The notes beneath the pieces are model-generated. The model worked only from the letters and a program-made list of their open reading frames with translations. It was not told the origin of the DNA and searched no databases. A program made the position numbers and the translations under genes. From assembly GCA_943324745.2 (NCBI GenBank), contig CALPMT020000013.1, forward strand, positions 33,807-97,806: a stretch of DNA of 64,000 nt, given 5' to 3'. This DNA is from Chitinophaga pinensis. GTDB taxonomy: Bacteria; Bacteroidota; Bacteroidia; Flavobacteriales_D; Crocinitomicaceae. This document shows positions 61,968 through 64,000 of this stretch, one piece after another. The first letter of the stretch is position 1, and each line of letters starts with the position of its first letter.

Positions 61968-63374
61968 ATGCATAATTCAGCTACAGAAATAACAAACATA
62001 GATTCCCAACGAGAAAAAGTTTTCGGGAATCAACCAGATTTAAAATTAGTTTCTCCTTGTAAAATTGGAGATGGCGTTATTACTTTCCCAGAAGATCAGA
62101 AAGAGTTGCTGATGGATAAATTTGAAGCTGCGACACCAAAATCTACCTTTTTTATTCCTGCTTCAGGTTCTGGATCACGTATGTTTCAGTTCTTGTTCGA
62201 CTTTCTAGAAGGTCCAAACGATGAAAATACGAGTCAAGTAGAACGTTTTTTAAATTACATTGAAGATTTTGCATTTTTCCATAAGTTGCCATTAGATATT
62301 CGTAAGAAAATAAAAAGTCAAGATGTCAATTTAGACGAGTTTGTGCGTTTTTTGTTGACTGATATAGGAATGGGCTTTGGAGATTTACCAAAAGGCTTAA
62401 TTCCTTTTCATAAAAACGGACCTTTTGTACTGAATCCTTACCAAGAACAAATGTTACAAGGATTGTCGGTACAAGAAGAAAATACTGCATTTCATTATAC
62501 TATTAAAGAACAATTTGAATCTAAAATTCAAGAGGGAATTTTAGGCTTGAAAGAATTTATTGGGCAAGAAATTGATCTTTCGTTTTCTTATCAAAATCCA
62601 ACTTCAGATGCGATCGCTTTTGATGGAGAACAAAATCCATTGTTTTTAGAAACTGGGGATATTTTAACCAGACCTTCAGGTCATGGAGCATTACTTGAAA
62701 ACTTAAATGCGATTCATTCCGATGTTATTTTTATTAAAAATATAGACAACATTCAACATTACGAGAAATCGAATGAAATGAATGAAACGTGGAAGTTTTT
62801 GGGAGGAATGGCGATTTGGTTTCAAGAGAAAATCGCTAAAATAATTAAATCACCGTCTATTGAGGAACTTATAAAATTGAATACTACTTTTCAATTTATT
62901 GCTCCAAAAGAAATGGAATCGGTAAACGTAGAAGATATCCCTGCTATTTTAAATCGACCATTTAGAGTATGTGGAATGGTTCGTAACGAAGGACAAGCGG
63001 GTGGAGGACCATTTTGGGTAGAAGAAAACGGTGCAATCAGCAAACAGATTGTAGAGAAGTCTCAAATCAAAATGCAAGGTCAACAATATCGTTTGATGGT
63101 ACAAAGTACACACTTTAATCCAGTTGTAATTGCAGCGGTTACTAAAGACGTATTCGGAAAGAAATTCGACCTTAATCAATTCTCAGATCCAAGTAAGTAT
63201 TTTGTAGTGAAAAAGAAATACAAAGGTAAAGACATCTATTTCTCTGAGTTACCAGGACTTTGGAATGGCTCCATGGCACATTGGAATACTATCTTTGTAG
63301 AAATTCCTTCAGGGTCGTTTAGTCCTGTGAAAACTGTATTGGATTTGTTAGGAGGAGCTCATAGATCGATTTGA
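61968..63374 (+). CDS. DUF4301 family protein (nucleotidyltransferase-like)
   Basis: The 468-residue protein fits DUF4301, a Bacteroidota family related to sugar nucleotidyltransferases by its FIPASGSGSRMFQFL glycine-rich loop near residues 57-71. Other landmarks are GMGFGDLPKGLIPFHK, SGHGALLENLNAI and VRNEGQAGGGPFWV. The reaction is not known. It ends before a long apparently non-coding stretch. Confidence 0.88.
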   Translation: MHNSATEITNIDSQREKVFGNQPDLKLVSPCKIGDGVITFPEDQKELLMDKFEAATPKSTFFIPASGSGSRMFQFLFDFLEGPNDENTSQVERFLNYIEDFAFFHKLPLDIRKKIKSQDVNLDEFVRFLLTDIGMGFGDLPKGLIPFHKNGPFVLNPYQEQMLQGLSVQEENTAFHYTIKEQFESKIQEGILGLKEFIGQEIDLSFSYQNPTSDAIAFDGEQNPLFLETGDILTRPSGHGALLENLNAIHSDVIFIKNIDNIQHYEKSNEMNETWKFLGGMAIWFQEKIAKIIKSPSIEELIKLNTTFQFIAPKEMESVNVEDIPAILNRPFRVCGMVRNEGQAGGGPFWVEENGAISKQIVEKSQIKMQGQQYRLMVQSTHFNPVVIAAVTKDVFGKKFDLNQFSDPSKYFVVKKKYKGKDIYFSELPGLWNGSMAHWNTIFVEIPSGSFSPVKTVLDLLGGAHRSI

Positions 63375-63815
63375 ATTTAATTAGTTGGTTTGCTATCGAA
63401 CAGTACTCATAGCTTAGAATGTGTTTAATATCAATTAAATGAGTGTTTTTTTAGATGTCGTTGAATTTATTCAACAATCTTTTTTGGTGGTGTTTTATGT
63501 TTATTTATAGGGATTTTATTCCTGATTATTACCAGAAAAAATACACATAAGAAAGTAACCTATCCTCCTACAAAATTTAATGGTTTTTTCATTGGAGTTA
63601 GTGGGGGAAGGACTTGGTTTAGTTATTTTATACAATAAAATTTTTGGTAATTGGTGAAGTAATATTCCTCTTTTCCCTATTTACAATGAAGGAATAACTT
63701 CGTTACTGCTATTAAGTGTACATTTCACGCATTCTGCAACAAAAGTGTTCAAATAACTAGATAGCGCTTTAAAATGGAATATGAAATGATGTTACTAACG
63801 CCTTATTACTCGGCT

Positions 63816-63838
63816 CCGCTGGATTTGTAATCCTGCGG
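63816..63838. repeat. REP-like palindrome (CCGC-T-GGATT-TGT-AATCC-T-GCGG)
   Basis: A 23-base imperfect palindrome with one mismatched pair and a 3-base loop. It stands in a short GC-richer patch (63811-63860) inside AT-rich DNA. The pattern of a non-complementary T on each side of the stem resembles REP elements recognised by REP-associated tyrosine transposases. No such transposase is in the window. Confidence 0.5.
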
Positions 63839-63931
63839 TTACTCCGTTTGTACCGCGAAGATTCTGTGTTAAATTCCAAATAAATTATAAATATTTATCT
63901 TTACGTTATTAAAACAGCCTTGAGCTAGTTT

Positions 63932-63957
63932 GTGAGAGAAGCAGTTACTTGTAGCTG
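63932..63957 (+). terminator. Possible hairpin with T run near window end
   Basis: GAGAG-A-AGC pairs with GCT-G-CTCTC across a loop of about 10 bases, and a T5 run follows, as in a terminator. No gene precedes it directly, but TATCTTTA (near 63895-63902) resembles a -7 box. A short untranslated transcript is possible. Confidence 0.35.
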
Positions 63958-64000
63958 CTCTCTTTTTACATAATTGTGTTCAAAGCACGTTTTGTTTTTA

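Larger units (their letters stand above)
63375..64000. other. 626-base region without a convincing gene; possible gene remnant
   Basis: No frame over 60 codons with a good start is found. A plus-strand frame ending near 63640 reads GGVLCLFIGILFLIIT, a membrane-like helix, then VTYPPTKFNGFFIGVSGG, but it has no start of its own and stops early, so it may be a decayed gene. A palindrome lies at 63816-63838 and a hairpin at 63932-63957, both listed separately. The rest shows nothing I can name. Confidence 0.5.

Overview
This 64 kb window is low-GC chromosomal DNA from a Bacteroidota member, most likely of the Flavobacteriales. The evidence is: gliding genes gldF and gldG; four secreted proteins with type IX secretion (T9SS) C-terminal sorting domains; promoters of the TAnnTTTG type; the PaaABCDE epoxidase; the Bacteroidota-typical families DUF4290, DUF4301 and DUF2795; and lipoproteins with short lipoboxes. 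The gene mix resembles Crocinitomicaceae such as Fluviicola, but that placement is a guess without a search. I see no rRNA, tRNA, CRISPR array, prophage or intact insertion sequence.

Layout. 1-7 kb: the 3' end of a 2-oxoacid dehydrogenase E1 gene, a Fic protein, a lytic transglycosylase, yidD, and a minus-strand set of sugar transferase, lipoprotein and Gfo/Idh/MocA-like protein. 7-11 kb: grpE-dnaJ, murA and a DUF4290 gene. 11-15 kb: an esterase, a CPBP membrane protein and recG. 15-20 kb: a phenylacetyl-CoA epoxidase locus, with paaABCD leftward and two tandem paaE reductases plus a short-chain dehydrogenase rightward. 20-26 kb: a lipoprotein, gldF-gldG-DUF4340, dnaN and an acidic unknown. 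26-37 kb: a hotdog thioesterase and a fadN/fadA/fadE-like beta-oxidation set, interrupted by a four-helix-bundle gene with inverted flanking repeats and by two T9SS cargo genes. 37-44 kb: a glycosyltransferase, apaG, pruA, a T9SS propeller-like protein and comEC. 44-47 kb: thrS-infC-rpmI-rplT. 47-53 kb: GT2, ECF sigma factor and lipoprotein leftward; tgt, an LptF/G permease, ybaB, 5-FTHF cyclo-ligase and a small membrane protein rightward. 53-64 kb: a secreted M4 protease, two YceI proteins, an alpha-oxoamine synthase (serine palmitoyltransferase-like), ychF, DUF2795, a PduO-type adenosyltransferase, a methyltransferase and DUF4301. The last 600 bases hold no convincing gene.

How the genes fit together. 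The Paa epoxidase and the fad genes suggest use of aromatic and fatty acyl-CoA substrates. GldFG and the T9SS cargo fit a gliding, surface-secreting bacterium. The oxoamine synthase would fit sphingolipid or sulfonolipid production.

The points most worth following up are in three groups. (1) Altered active or metal sites in housekeeping proteins: MurA with Asp in place of the fosfomycin-target Cys, DnaJ lacking one whole zinc centre, and Tgt lacking three zinc cysteines. (2) Several families of structured intergenic repeats, including a four-helix-bundle gene bounded by inverted repeats inside the fad operon. (3) Tandem PaaE reductases.
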